Assembly (NCBI RefSeq): GCF_029193575.1
Contig: NZ_JARGCS010000056.1
Coordinates: 1 to 64,000 of the forward strand
Source: Pseudomonas entomophila
Lineage (GTDB): Bacteria; Pseudomonadota; Gammaproteobacteria; Pseudomonadales; Pseudomonadaceae
Length of the DNA stretch: 64,000 bases
Direction of reading: 5' to 3'
Shown: piece by piece, positions 50,695 through 59,275 of the stretch
Numbering within the stretch: position 1 is the stretch's first letter
Layout: each line of letters begins with the position of its first letter
Made by a program: the position numbers and the translations under genes
The notes under the pieces: model-generated
What the model was told of the DNA's origin: nothing
What the model saw: only the letters and a program-made list of their open reading frames with translations
The model's database searches: none

Positions 50695-50888
50695 GGAGAG
50701 AGAACTCTTCGGCAGCGGGGTGGTGAAGGCGGAAACTATAGCGCAACCAGCGCAGGCTCACCGGGCGATGGGTGACAAGTGAGACGGGGTTCGCGCGGAT
50801 AAGTTGCGGGGCGGGTAGAATTCCCGACCTTGGTTCGTGCGCTGCCAGTGCGGGCCCCCATCCCCACCACGAAGGCCCGCCCCCACGC

Positions 50889-52226
50889 ATGCCCACCCTG
50901 CCCCTCGACTGGCGCCACCGCCCCACCCACCGCAGGGTCTGGGCCCTGGCCGCACCGATGATCCTCTCCAACATCTCGGTGCCGCTGGTGGCGCTGGTGG
51001 ACAGCACGGTGATCGGCCACCTGCCCCACGCCCACCAGCTCGGCGCGGTGGCGGTGGGCGCCACCTTGTTCACCTTCATGGTCGGCCTGATGGGGTTCCT
51101 GCGCATGGGCTCCACCGGTTTCGCCGCCCAGGCGGCGGGCCGCGCCGACGGTGCTGCGCTGCGCCAGGTGCTGGTGCAGGGGCTGCTGCTGGCGCTGGCC
51201 TTCGCGCTGCTGATCGGCCTGCTCGCCCTGCCCTTCAGCCAACTGGCGCTGCACGCCATGCAGCCGAGCGCGGCGTTGCAGCAGTCCACCGAAGCGTTCT
51301 TCCACACCCGCCTGCTCGGCCTGCCGGCGGCCCTGGCCAGCTACGCCCTGGTGGGCTGGTTCCTCGGCACCCAGAACGCCCGGGCGCCGCTGGCGATCCT
51401 GTTGACCACCAACCTGCTGAACATCGCCCTGAACCTATGGTTCGTGCTGGGCCTGGACTGGGGCGTACTGGGTTCGGCGCGGGCCTCGGTGATCGCCGAG
51501 TGGAGCGCCGCGCTGCTCGGCCTGGCCCTGACCCGCCCGGCCCTGCGCGCCTACCCCGGGCGCATCGCCTGGGCCGCGCTGCGTCGCTGGCAGGCCTGGC
51601 GGCCCTTGCTGGCGGTGAACCGCGACATCTTCCTGCGCAGCCTGGCGTTGCAGGGCGTGTTCCTGCTGCTGACCGTACAGGGCGCACGCCTGGGCGAGGC
51701 CACGGTGGCGGCCAACGCCCTGTTGCTCAACGGCCTCATGCTCACCGCCTATGCCCTCGACGGCCTGGCCCATGCGCTGGAAGCGCTGTGCGGGCACGCC
51801 ATCGGCGCCCGCGACCGTGAGGCGTTGCGCCGCTCGCTGGTGGTGGCCTGCGGCTGGTCGCTGATCGTCAGCCTCAGCTTTGCCGGGGTGTTCCTGGCGG
51901 GCGGGCAGGTGTTCATCGATGTGCAGACCGACATCGACAGCGTCCGCGCGGCGGCGTACCCCTACCTGCCCTACCTGGCGGTGTTGCCGCTGGTGGCGGT
52001 GTGGAGCTATTTGCTCGACGGGCTGTTCATCGGCGCGACCCGGGCACGCGAGATGCGCAACGCTATGTTGCTGTCAGTGCTGCTGGCGTTGCCGCTGGGG
52101 CTGGGGTTGCGCGGGTTCGGCAACCACGGGCTGTGGGTGGCGTTTCTGGGGTTCATGGCGCTGCGGGCGGTGACCCTGGGGTGGGTGGGGTGGCGGTTGC
52201 AGCGCAAGGGGCTGTGGGTGCGGTGA
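50889..52226 (+). CDS. MATE-family multidrug/Na+ antiporter (DinF-like)
   Basis: 445-residue inner-membrane exporter with about twelve TM helices in two bundles. MATE features include RRVWALAAPMILSNISVPLVALVDSTVIGHL at the N-terminus and the equivalent NRDIFLRSLALQGVFLLLTVQGARLGEATVAANALLLN in the second half. It resembles the DinF subgroup. ATG 50889 (MPTLPLDWRHRPTHRRVW) is chosen; substrates unknown. Confidence 0.92.
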   Translation: MPTLPLDWRHRPTHRRVWALAAPMILSNISVPLVALVDSTVIGHLPHAHQLGAVAVGATLFTFMVGLMGFLRMGSTGFAAQAAGRADGAALRQVLVQGLLLALAFALLIGLLALPFSQLALHAMQPSAALQQSTEAFFHTRLLGLPAALASYALVGWFLGTQNARAPLAILLTTNLLNIALNLWFVLGLDWGVLGSARASVIAEWSAALLGLALTRPALRAYPGRIAWAALRRWQAWRPLLAVNRDIFLRSLALQGVFLLLTVQGARLGEATVAANALLLNGLMLTAYALDGLAHALEALCGHAIGARDREALRRSLVVACGWSLIVSLSFAGVFLAGGQVFIDVQTDIDSVRAAAYPYLPYLAVLPLVAVWSYLLDGLFIGATRAREMRNAMLLSVLLALPLGLGLRGFGNHGLWVAFLGFMALRAVTLGWVGWRLQRKGLWVR

Positions 52227-52344
52227 GCCGCTGCCCTTTCGCGACACAAAACCGCTCGCACAACAGGCGTCGACTTGCAGCGGGTTTGTGTTGCAAGAAG
52301 ACACGGCAATAAAAGAAAAGGACCTGAAATACTTTTCCGTTTGA

Positions 52345-52524
52345 CTCAATTGTCAATTCGCCCAGAAAGATCAAAACCGAGGCGCTGGCTGGGCTCAAGG
52401 TCGTGCAGGCACCAACAATCCCGAGTTCGGCACGTGGTGGGGATCTCCGCCCTATGGTGATGATCCTCAAGATCAAGAGTGGATCAAGGCAGGTATCGAG
52501 TATGCGAAGTCTTTCGGTTACTAG
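52345..52524 (+). pseudogene. C-terminal remnant of an unidentified protein, possibly a toxin tail
   Basis: Frame +1 reads about 59 codons from just after an in-frame TGA (52342) to TAG 52522. It ends with a protein-like tail containing GWAQGRAGTNN, EFGTWWGSPPYGDD and DQEWIKAGIEYAKSFGY. There is no start codon in frame. The composition (Trp, Gly, acidic) looks like a real secreted-toxin C-terminus, and the next gene starts 22 bp before this stop in another frame, the usual toxin-immunity overlap. Family not recognised. Confidence 0.5.
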
Positions 52525-52936
52525 GTGGCTGATCGCCAGTCTTGTCCTAGTTATCCTCATACAATCCATATGGATCTTCACAGCCGCCCCGACGCCTGAA
52601 TTGAGTCGCATCGTCTCCAACCTACCTATCGGTAAGTACAGTGCCGTCTACGAAGTGCTCAGCAACAGCGGCGGCGCGACGGTGCCGATGACGTACCTGT
52701 ACTTCATCGCGCCGCGCCAGGATGACGAGCAGAAGGCCCTGGATATGCTGAAAGGTCTTTCACCGTTCCTGGTCACCCGGCAACCCGGTGCGATAGAGAG
52801 GGTGCAAGGACTGAAAGTTCATGCACGCACCCATGACACCGTCTACCGCTATTCGAGCACGGCGGTGCTCAGGGAAGACGGCGAAGTGAGCCCGGTGAGC
52901 GTGGAGCTAACGGCCACGCTGGACGATCTGCAGTGA
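52502..52936 (+). CDS. small membrane-anchored protein, candidate orphan immunity protein
   Basis: 144 residues. One N-terminal TM helix (WLIASLVLVILIQSIWIFTA) is followed by a soluble domain of about 110 residues (YSAVYEVLSNSGGATVPMTYLYFIAPRQDD). Base composition is less GC-rich than its neighbours. The start overlaps the end of the remnant frame upstream. Immunity function is inferred from this overlap and the topology; it could be an unrelated periplasmic protein. ATG 52502 has a weak AGG site. Confidence 0.6.
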   Translation: MRSLSVTRWLIASLVLVILIQSIWIFTAAPTPELSRIVSNLPIGKYSAVYEVLSNSGGATVPMTYLYFIAPRQDDEQKALDMLKGLSPFLVTRQPGAIERVQGLKVHARTHDTVYRYSSTAVLREDGEVSPVSVELTATLDDLQ

Positions 52937-52940
52937 GTTC

Positions 52941-52970
52941 ATCGCGGGGCGATCCGACTCGCCCCGCGAT
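52941..52970. terminator. perfect 12-bp palindrome between convergent genes
   Basis: ATCGCGGGGCGA and TCGCCCCGCGAT flank a 6-nt loop. It lies between the candidate immunity gene and speA, whose 3' ends face each other. Confidence 0.7.
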
Positions 52971-52983
52971 GGCGACACCCGCC

Positions 52984-54897
52984 TTACGAAGACAGGTACG
53001 AAGACCGGGTCAGCCCCAAGCGCAGCGCATCCAGGTACTGGGTACGCTCGCGCGCGGTGATGCGGGCGCTGGCGACCTTGTCGCGGTAGTGGGTCATCAA
53101 CTCCTCCGGCGACAGGTGCACGTAGCGCAGCATGTCTTCGATGGTGTCGTGGGTCTCGATGCCGGCGTGGTACACGCTGCCGTCGGCGTTCTGGTAGATG
53201 TTCACCGAGTCGGTGTCGCCGAACAGGTTGTGCATGTCGCCGAGAATCTCCTGGTACGCGCCCACCAGGAACACGCCCAGCAGGTAGTCCTCGCCCTCCC
53301 TCACCGCATGCACCGGCATGCTGGTCTCGATGCTCTGCTCGTCGACGTACTGGTTGATCTTGCCGTCGGAGTCGCAGGTCAGGTCCTGCAGCACCGCGCG
53401 GCGCATCGGCTCTTCGTCCAGGCGGTGCAGCGGGATGATCGGCAGCACCTGGCCGATGGCCCAGGTGTCGGGCAGGCTCTGGAACACCGAGAAGTTGCAG
53501 ATGTACTTGTCGGCCAGCTTGTCGTTGAGCTCGTCCAGCACCTGGCGATGCGAGCGCTGACGGGCCTTGAGCGAGTTGTGCAGGCGGCGGCACACGGCGA
53601 AGTAGCATTGCTCGGCCAGGGCTTTTTCAGCCAGGGTCAGCTTGCCGTCGGCGTACTGCGCGGCCACGTCGCCCATGTAGTGGGTGGCGCGCCAGTAGGT
53701 CTCGGTGACCATCTCGATGTCGGTCGGCCCGAGCAGGTCGGCCAGCCACTGCACGGTCTCGGGCAGGGCCTCCTTGTTCTCGATGGTCGGCATTTCGTCG
53801 TTGTGGCTCTCGACGTCGGTCACCTGGATCACCAGCATGGCGTGGTGCGCAGTCAGCGAGCGGCCGCTTTCGGAGAAGATGTGCGGGTGCGGCAAGCCCT
53901 GCGCGTCGCAGAACTCCTTGAGCATGCCCACCACCACGCCGGCGTAGTCGTCCATGTCGTAGTTGATCGAGCTGGCGTTGCGCGAGTGGGTGCCGTCGTA
54001 GTCCACACCCAGGCCACCGCCGACGTCGATGTGGTCGACCGGCAGGCCCAGCGCGCGCAACTCACCGTAGTAACGGATGGCTTCCTTGAAGCCGTGCTGG
54101 TAGTCCGCCAGGTTGGCGATCTGCGAGCCCATGTGGAAGTGCAGCAGGCGGATGCCCTGGTCCAGGCCCGCGTCGCGGAAGCGCTGCACCACCGAGATCA
54201 ACTGCGCGGCGGACAGGCCGAACTTGGACTTCTCGCCCCCGGTGTCGGCCCACTTGCTCGACGCCAGCGACGAAAGGCGCACGCGCAGGCCAACCTGCGG
54301 CTTGACCTTCAGCTCCGCGGCCTCCTCGATCACCAGGGCGACCTCGGACTCTTTCTCGATGACGATGAACACGTTGTGGCCCAGCTTCTGGCCCATCAGC
54401 GCCAGGCGGATGAACTCACGGTCCTTGTAGCCGTTGCAGACGATGGTGCCGCCCTTCGGCGCCAGCGCCAGCACCGCCAGCAGCTCGGGCTTGGAGCCGG
54501 CTTCCAGGCCGATGGAGACGTTCTGGGTGGCGATGATGTTCTCCACCACCGCTTCCTGCTGGTTGACCTTGATGGGGTAAAGCGCCGTGTACTGGCTCTG
54601 GTATTCCAGGCGCGCGATGTTGGCGTCGAAGGCGCCGGTCAGCTGGCGCACGCGGTCCTGCAGGATGTCCGGGAAGCGCACCAGCAGCGGCAGCGACAGG
54701 CCGCTCTGGCGCAGCTCCTCGACCTGTTCGTACAGGTCGATCGGCGCGCTGCCGGGGCCGTTGGGGCGTACTTCGACACGCCCGGCTTCATTGATGGCGA
54801 AATAACCCGCGCCCCAATGGCGGATACCATAAACACTGCGGCTGTCGGCCACGGTCCACTGGCTGCCATCGTCTTTGCGTGTGCGTCGTACGGACAT
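52984..54897 (-). CDS. speA: biosynthetic arginine decarboxylase
   Basis: 637-residue PLP enzyme converting arginine to agmatine for putrescine and spermidine synthesis. Fold-III decarboxylase features: PLP lysine Lys110 in YPIKVNQQ, HFHMGSQI, HIDVGGGLGVDYDG and the C-terminal block starting AIGQVLPIIPLHRLDEEP. Length fits SpeA (about 630-660). A stem-loop sits in the 5' leader. It stands alone in its direction. Confidence 0.96.
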   Translation of the reverse strand: MSVRRTRKDDGSQWTVADSRSVYGIRHWGAGYFAINEAGRVEVRPNGPGSAPIDLYEQVEELRQSGLSLPLLVRFPDILQDRVRQLTGAFDANIARLEYQSQYTALYPIKVNQQEAVVENIIATQNVSIGLEAGSKPELLAVLALAPKGGTIVCNGYKDREFIRLALMGQKLGHNVFIVIEKESEVALVIEEAAELKVKPQVGLRVRLSSLASSKWADTGGEKSKFGLSAAQLISVVQRFRDAGLDQGIRLLHFHMGSQIANLADYQHGFKEAIRYYGELRALGLPVDHIDVGGGLGVDYDGTHSRNASSINYDMDDYAGVVVGMLKEFCDAQGLPHPHIFSESGRSLTAHHAMLVIQVTDVESHNDEMPTIENKEALPETVQWLADLLGPTDIEMVTETYWRATHYMGDVAAQYADGKLTLAEKALAEQCYFAVCRRLHNSLKARQRSHRQVLDELNDKLADKYICNFSVFQSLPDTWAIGQVLPIIPLHRLDEEPMRRAVLQDLTCDSDGKINQYVDEQSIETSMPVHAVREGEDYLLGVFLVGAYQEILGDMHNLFGDTDSVNIYQNADGSVYHAGIETHDTIEDMLRYVHLSPEELMTHYRDKVASARITARERTQYLDALRLGLTRSSYLSS

Positions 54898-54923
54898 TCA
54901 AGTCCCCTATAAATAAGTCGAAG

Positions 54924-54952
54924 ACACTGCCCCGCTGGGGCGGACGCAGTGT
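54924..54952 (-). promoter_or_regulatory. stem-loop in the speA 5' leader
   Basis: Outer arms ACACTGC (54924-54930) and GCAGTGT (54946-54952) enclose GCCCC-GCT-GGGGC. It ends 27 nt before the speA start, upstream of the AGGGG site. It could regulate speA mRNA, for example in response to polyamines; not proven. Confidence 0.5.
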
Positions 54953-55045
54953 AGAAGCTGAAAATGACGATTCATCCGTGCCAGGGTAGACCTTGGCCAC
55001 GGGAACGAGTTTAGAAAGCGCTGGGCAAAAAATCGCGCCGGGGCA

Positions 55046-55417
55046 TCAGCCACCGGATTTCTTCGCCTTGAAACCTTGCTTGGTCAACTCGGCGAGCAGC
55101 AGCTCGACGTGGTCGCCCTGGATCTCGATGACCCCATCCTTCAAGGCGCCACCGGTGCCGCAGCGGCGCTTGAGGTTGCTGGCCAGCTCCTTGAGCTGCT
55201 CCAGTGGCAGTGGCACGCCGGTCACGGTGGTCACGGTCTTGCCGCCGCGGCCCTTGCTTTCGCGGCGCACGCGGGCGATGCCGTCGCCTTCGGGGGTGAC
55301 CGGCTGCTTGCAGACACAGGCGTCTACCGGCTTGCCGCAGTCAGGGCAATGCCGGCCAGCATCGGTGGAATACACAAGACCGCCCAGGGCGGCGAAGGAA
55401 GAAGCTTTCTTGGACAC
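55046..55417 (-). CDS. SUI1/YciH translation-initiation-factor-like protein
   Basis: 123 residues. N-terminal zinc-finger-like cysteines (CPDCGKPVDACVC) are followed by the SUI1/eIF1 fold (GRGGKTVTTVTGVPLPLEQLKELASNLKRRCGTGGALKDGVIEIQGDH). Bacterial YciH influences initiation fidelity and subunit status under stress. GTG 55417 is chosen over an upstream TTG because AGAGGA lies at good spacing. Confidence 0.9.
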   Translation of the reverse strand: MSKKASSFAALGGLVYSTDAGRHCPDCGKPVDACVCKQPVTPEGDGIARVRRESKGRGGKTVTTVTGVPLPLEQLKELASNLKRRCGTGGALKDGVIEIQGDHVELLLAELTKQGFKAKKSGG

Positions 55418-55651
55418 TTTTGTTCCTCTTGCTGAGGACAAAAAATGGTCGATGCCTGGAGCCAGGACCGACCGCGAAGCCCCACTCTGGCAGGGGCGGC
55501 GCTAACTGTCGCAGGTGCTGCGGCAGCCCGAAAAGGGCGCGCAGTGTAACGATAAATGCATCGCTTGCTAAGTACCGGATTGCGCCATTTTACGCATGTA
55601 TTGCGACCTGGGCCGCGGCGGTGCGGCGACCCGACTTGCCCCGCGACAGCG

Positions 55652-56203
55652 TCAACGCCGCTCGCCGGGCGGCAACCCATCCTTGTAGCGCTGCAACGCC
55701 GCCAGCGAATCCGGGCAATACGGCTGCACCCGGCTCTGCGCCTCGGCCTGCTCGACCGACAGGAACCGCGCCTCCATGACCTCTTCCGGCTGCAAGCGCA
55801 ACGGCCCGTCCCACACGGCGGAGAACACCGCGCACCACAGGCGGTTGCCCGGCTGGTCGAAGTAGAACTTCTCGTGAAAGCGCAGCACCACGCCGCTGAC
55901 ACCCAGCTCTTCCTCCAGCTCGCGCGCCGCCGAATCGGCGTAGCCCTCGCCCGCCGCCACCATGCCCCCCGCCGCCACGTCCCAGTACCCCGGGTACAGC
56001 GCCTTGCTCAGGGTGCGCCGGTGCACGCACAGCTCCCCGGCGCTGTTGAACAGCAGGATGAAGGTGCAGCGGCCGATCAGCCCGCGCTCACGCAGCTCGG
56101 CCCGCGGCAGCGCGCCCAGCGGCTCGTCGGCCGCGTCGACCCAGGCCACCAGCTCGGCATCGGAGGCCGCGCGATGCGCGACCTCGGCGGGGTTGATGGT
56201 CAT
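55652..56203 (-). CDS. Nudix hydrolase (YfcD-like)
   Basis: 183 residues with an intact Nudix box GGMVAAGEGYADSAARELEEELGV that binds Mg2+ and nucleoside diphosphate. The upstream RCTFILLFNSAGELCVHRRTLSKALYPGYWDVAAGG block is shared with YfcD and isopentenyl-diphosphate isomerase-like Nudix enzymes. Substrate unknown. It starts 2 bp after the DUF2333 gene ends and is co-transcribed with it. Confidence 0.9.
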   Translation of the reverse strand: MTINPAEVAHRAASDAELVAWVDAADEPLGALPRAELRERGLIGRCTFILLFNSAGELCVHRRTLSKALYPGYWDVAAGGMVAAGEGYADSAARELEEELGVSGVVLRFHEKFYFDQPGNRLWCAVFSAVWDGPLRLQPEEVMEARFLSVEQAEAQSRVQPYCPDSLAALQRYKDGLPPGERR

Positions 56204-56205
56204 GC

Positions 56206-57273
56206 TCAGCCCTGCGACAGCAGTTGGCGCAGGTCGATGACCGCGGCGTTGGCGCGGGAAATGTAGTTGGCCATCACCAGCGAGTGGTTGGCCCACATGC
56301 CGAAGCCGCTGCCATTGAGCACCATCGGGCTCCACAGCGCCTCCTGGGACGCCTCCAGCTCACGGATGATCTGGCGCACGCTGACAGTGGCATTCTTCTT
56401 CGCCAGCACGTCGGCGAAATCGACCTCGATGGCGCGCAGCAGGTGCGACAACGCCCAGGCCTGGCCACGGGCTTCATAGAACACGTTGTCGATCTGCAGC
56501 CACGGGGTTTCCACCAGTTCCTCGTCGAGCTGCGGCGCTTGGCCCGGCTGCACGCTCTCGGTCTTCAGGGTGCTGTTGAGCTTGACCCGGCCAACGCTGG
56601 CCGACAGGCGCTGGGACAACGAGCCCAGGCGCGTGGCGACGTCACCCAGCCAGTTGTTGAGGTTGTCGGCGCGGGTGTAGAAGATCGCGCCCTGGTCACC
56701 GGCGGCCAAGCGCGCCTGGTAGCGGCCCAGCGACTTGATGCCTTCCTCGAACTCCGACTCGCTGGACGGCAGGATCCAGCTCTTGTTGTCGAAGTTGAAA
56801 CGCGGCTCGGCCTTGGCCAGGTCGGCGTCCTCGGTGGATTGCGACTGGGAGCGGGCGAAGTCCTTGCGCAGCGCGCGCGACAGGTCGCGCACCTGCACCA
56901 GCACGCCGTATTCCCAGCTGGGCATGTTGTCCATCCACAGGCCGGGCGGGAAGCGGTCGTTGGAGATGTACCCGCCAGGCTTGTTCAGCAGGGTGCCGGC
57001 GACGGTCTTGAGAGTCTCGACGGTGGTGTAGCCCACCACCATCTGCTGGTTGTTGCGCTCGGCCGCGGCCTGGGCGCTCTGCTGCACGGGGAACAGCGCC
57101 GGCTCCTGGCTCCAGTACCAGCCCAGGCCGATGCACACCAGCAGGTAAAACCCGACCAGGGTGCCCAGGGCGCGGCTCCACAGGCCGCCAAGGTAGCTAC
57201 GGGTAGCGGCGCCGCGGCCTTCGACGCGCTCGCGGGGCTCGGCTTTGGCCTCGCGGTTTTTCCAATCCAGCAT
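56206..57273 (-). CDS. DUF2333 family membrane protein
   Basis: 355 residues. An N-terminal basic tail and one TM helix (LGTLVGFYLLVCIGLGWYW) are followed by a large periplasmic domain typical of DUF2333 (KPGGYISNDRFPPGLWMDNMPSWEYGVL, RADNLNNWL, ANHSLVMANYISRANAAVIDLRQLL). Function unknown; widely conserved in Pseudomonas. ATG 57273 follows AAGGA; an in-frame TTG at 57291 is less likely. Confidence 0.9.
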   Translation of the reverse strand: MLDWKNREAKAEPRERVEGRGAATRSYLGGLWSRALGTLVGFYLLVCIGLGWYWSQEPALFPVQQSAQAAAERNNQQMVVGYTTVETLKTVAGTLLNKPGGYISNDRFPPGLWMDNMPSWEYGVLVQVRDLSRALRKDFARSQSQSTEDADLAKAEPRFNFDNKSWILPSSESEFEEGIKSLGRYQARLAAGDQGAIFYTRADNLNNWLGDVATRLGSLSQRLSASVGRVKLNSTLKTESVQPGQAPQLDEELVETPWLQIDNVFYEARGQAWALSHLLRAIEVDFADVLAKKNATVSVRQIIRELEASQEALWSPMVLNGSGFGMWANHSLVMANYISRANAAVIDLRQLLSQG

Positions 57274-57523
57274 GGCGTTGTCCTTAATCAATCATGACGG
57301 TTCAGGGGCTTGGACCACAGGCCTCGGCCAGGGTGCCACGGCAAGCCCGCGTCCCGGCACTATAAAGCAGACACCGCCATACGCATAAGCGACCAGCGGG
57401 TCAGTAACTGAATATTCGTCCTGAAACGCTTTGTTGATTCGCAGCACTCGCGACGCAGTAAAGAACTGCTAGCATAGAGCCATCATTGAACCTGCACGCC
57501 AACCTCTAACAAGTAGTCAGGAC

Positions 57524-59140
57524 ATGAGCCAACCAGCCGAGCCCAGTCACGAGCGCTTGAAGCAGCACTTCGCCCAGCGGGTCATCCACCAGGCCCGACA
57601 GATCCTGGAGATCTGGCAGCGCCTGCAACGCGGCGAGTGGTCGAGCGGCGACCTGGGCGAGCTGTGCGAGGCCAACCTGCGCCTGCAGCGTTACGCCGAG
57701 CGCTTCGAGCAGCCCGAGCACAGCAGCTTGTCGGTGGCCATCGGCCAGACCCTGCGAGCCATCGAGGCGAACAGCGCGCGGCTCAACTCGGAGCTGATCG
57801 GCGAGCTCAACCGCCTGATGCAGCGCCTGTCGCGCACCGGCCTGCGCAAGGGCGACCAGCTCGACCACGTGCCGTTGCCGCCGCTGCGCAAGCCGGTGTA
57901 CATCCTGCTGCAAGACCACGACCGCGCCGAGCGCCTGGCCCAGCAGCTGGAGTTCTTCGGCCTCGGCGTGCAGGCCCTGTACAGCGCCGAGGCGTTTCGC
58001 GCGTCGATGAGCGAACGGCTGCCCTCGGCGATCGTCATGGACGTCGACTTCACCGGGCCGGGCCTGGGCCTGCACCTGGCGGCCCAGGCCCAGCAGGGCC
58101 TTGAGCAGCACATCCCGCTGCTGTTCTTCAGCCACCAGGAAACCGACACCCCCACGCGCCTGGCGGCAGTGCGCGCCGGCGGCCAGGAGTTCCTCACCGG
58201 CACCCTGGAGGCCTCGAGCCTGCTGGAAAAGGTCGAGCTGCTGACCAGCGCCACCCAGTACGACCCGTTCCGCGTGCTGATCATCGACGACTCGCGCGCC
58301 CAGGCCATGAACACCGAGCGCCTGCTCAACGGCGCCGGGATCATCACCCGCACCCTCACCGAGCCGATCCGCACCATGGCGGAGCTGGCCGACTTCCAGC
58401 CGGACCTGATCATCCTCGACATGTACATGCCCGACTGCACCGGCACGGAGCTGGCCAAGGTGATCCGCCACAACGACCGCTACGTCAGCGTGCCGATCAT
58501 CTACCTGTCGGCCGAGGACGACCTGGACAAGCAGCTCGATGCCATGAGCGAGGGCGGCGACGACTTCCTCACCAAGCCCATCCGCGCCCGCCACCTGGTG
58601 ACCACGGTGCGCAACCGCGCCGCCCGCGCCCGCCACCTCAAGGCGCGGATGGTGCGCGACAGCCTGACCGGGCTGTACAACCACACGCACATCCTCCAAC
58701 TGCTCGAGGATTGCAGCTTCCGCGCCCGCCGCGAGGCGCGCCCGCTGGCCTTCGCCATGCTCGACATCGACCACTTCAAGAAGATCAACGACCGCCACGG
58801 CCACCCGATGGGCGACCGGGTGATCAAGAGCCTGGCGCTGTTCCTCAAGCAGCGCCTGCGCAAGACCGACTTCATCGGCCGCTATGGCGGCGAGGAGTTC
58901 GCCATCGTCATGCCCAACACCGGGCTGGACGCGGCGCACAAGGTGCTTGATGAGATCCGCCGGCGCTTCGCCGAGATCCATTACCCGGCGCAGCCACAGG
59001 ACTTGCAGTGCACCTTCAGCGCCGGGGTGGTGGAGCTGGATGACGGGCTGGACGCCCTGACCATGGCCAGCGCCGCCGACGAGGCGCTATACCGGGCCAA
59101 GCATGCGGGGCGCAATTGTGTGGTGAGGGTTGAGCCCTAG
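57524..59140 (+). CDS. gcbA: response-regulator diguanylate cyclase, GcbA-like
   Basis: 538 residues. An N-terminal helical part and a degenerate receiver (about 125-250) precede a receiver with Asp299 in DLIILDMYMPDCTG. The C-terminal GGDEF domain has the active loop GGEEF (455-459) and substrate block FAMLDIDHFKKINDRHGHPMGD. It makes cyclic di-GMP. Its place before a chemoreceptor, dsbD, aroQ and accB matches P. aeruginosa PA4843 (GcbA), which promotes initial attachment. Symbol is by synteny and architecture. Confidence 0.85.
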   Translation: MSQPAEPSHERLKQHFAQRVIHQARQILEIWQRLQRGEWSSGDLGELCEANLRLQRYAERFEQPEHSSLSVAIGQTLRAIEANSARLNSELIGELNRLMQRLSRTGLRKGDQLDHVPLPPLRKPVYILLQDHDRAERLAQQLEFFGLGVQALYSAEAFRASMSERLPSAIVMDVDFTGPGLGLHLAAQAQQGLEQHIPLLFFSHQETDTPTRLAAVRAGGQEFLTGTLEASSLLEKVELLTSATQYDPFRVLIIDDSRAQAMNTERLLNGAGIITRTLTEPIRTMAELADFQPDLIILDMYMPDCTGTELAKVIRHNDRYVSVPIIYLSAEDDLDKQLDAMSEGGDDFLTKPIRARHLVTTVRNRAARARHLKARMVRDSLTGLYNHTHILQLLEDCSFRARREARPLAFAMLDIDHFKKINDRHGHPMGDRVIKSLALFLKQRLRKTDFIGRYGGEEFAIVMPNTGLDAAHKVLDEIRRRFAEIHYPAQPQDLQCTFSAGVVELDDGLDALTMASAADEALYRAKHAGRNCVVRVEP

Positions 59141-59199
59141 GCGGCCTGTGACGACCCCATAAAGGCACTCTGCCACTTTTTTAGGGCGCCAACCCTCCG

Positions 59200-59217
59200 C
59201 CGTCATCACCCCGTCAC
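59200..59217 (+). promoter_or_regulatory. candidate Pho box upstream of the CtpL-like chemoreceptor
   Basis: CCGTCAT (59200-59206), a 4-bp spacer, then CCGTCAC (59211-59217) fits the PhoB half-site pattern of two CTGTCAY-like 7-mers 11 bp apart. It is 59 bp before the start codon, with an AT-richer CAATAACT downstream. Confidence 0.55.
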
Positions 59218-59275
59218 AAAACCGCAATAACTTCAGGCACCTACCTCTCCCACTCCCCGCAGGAAGTTCGCGGCT

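Noticed and set aside
45790..50775. A nearly 5-kb open frame on the plus strand covering the alpha-2-macroglobulin gene
   Set aside because: It is the antisense image of a real gene with strong family motifs. In GC-rich DNA with high third-position GC, the opposite strand often stays open. The protein is Gln/Arg/His/Val-rich with no domain.
52403..52501. Longer N-terminus for the candidate immunity gene
   Set aside because: The extra residues lie before the TM helix, overlap the remnant toxin frame and look like random translation. ATG 52502 gives a clean signal-anchor start.
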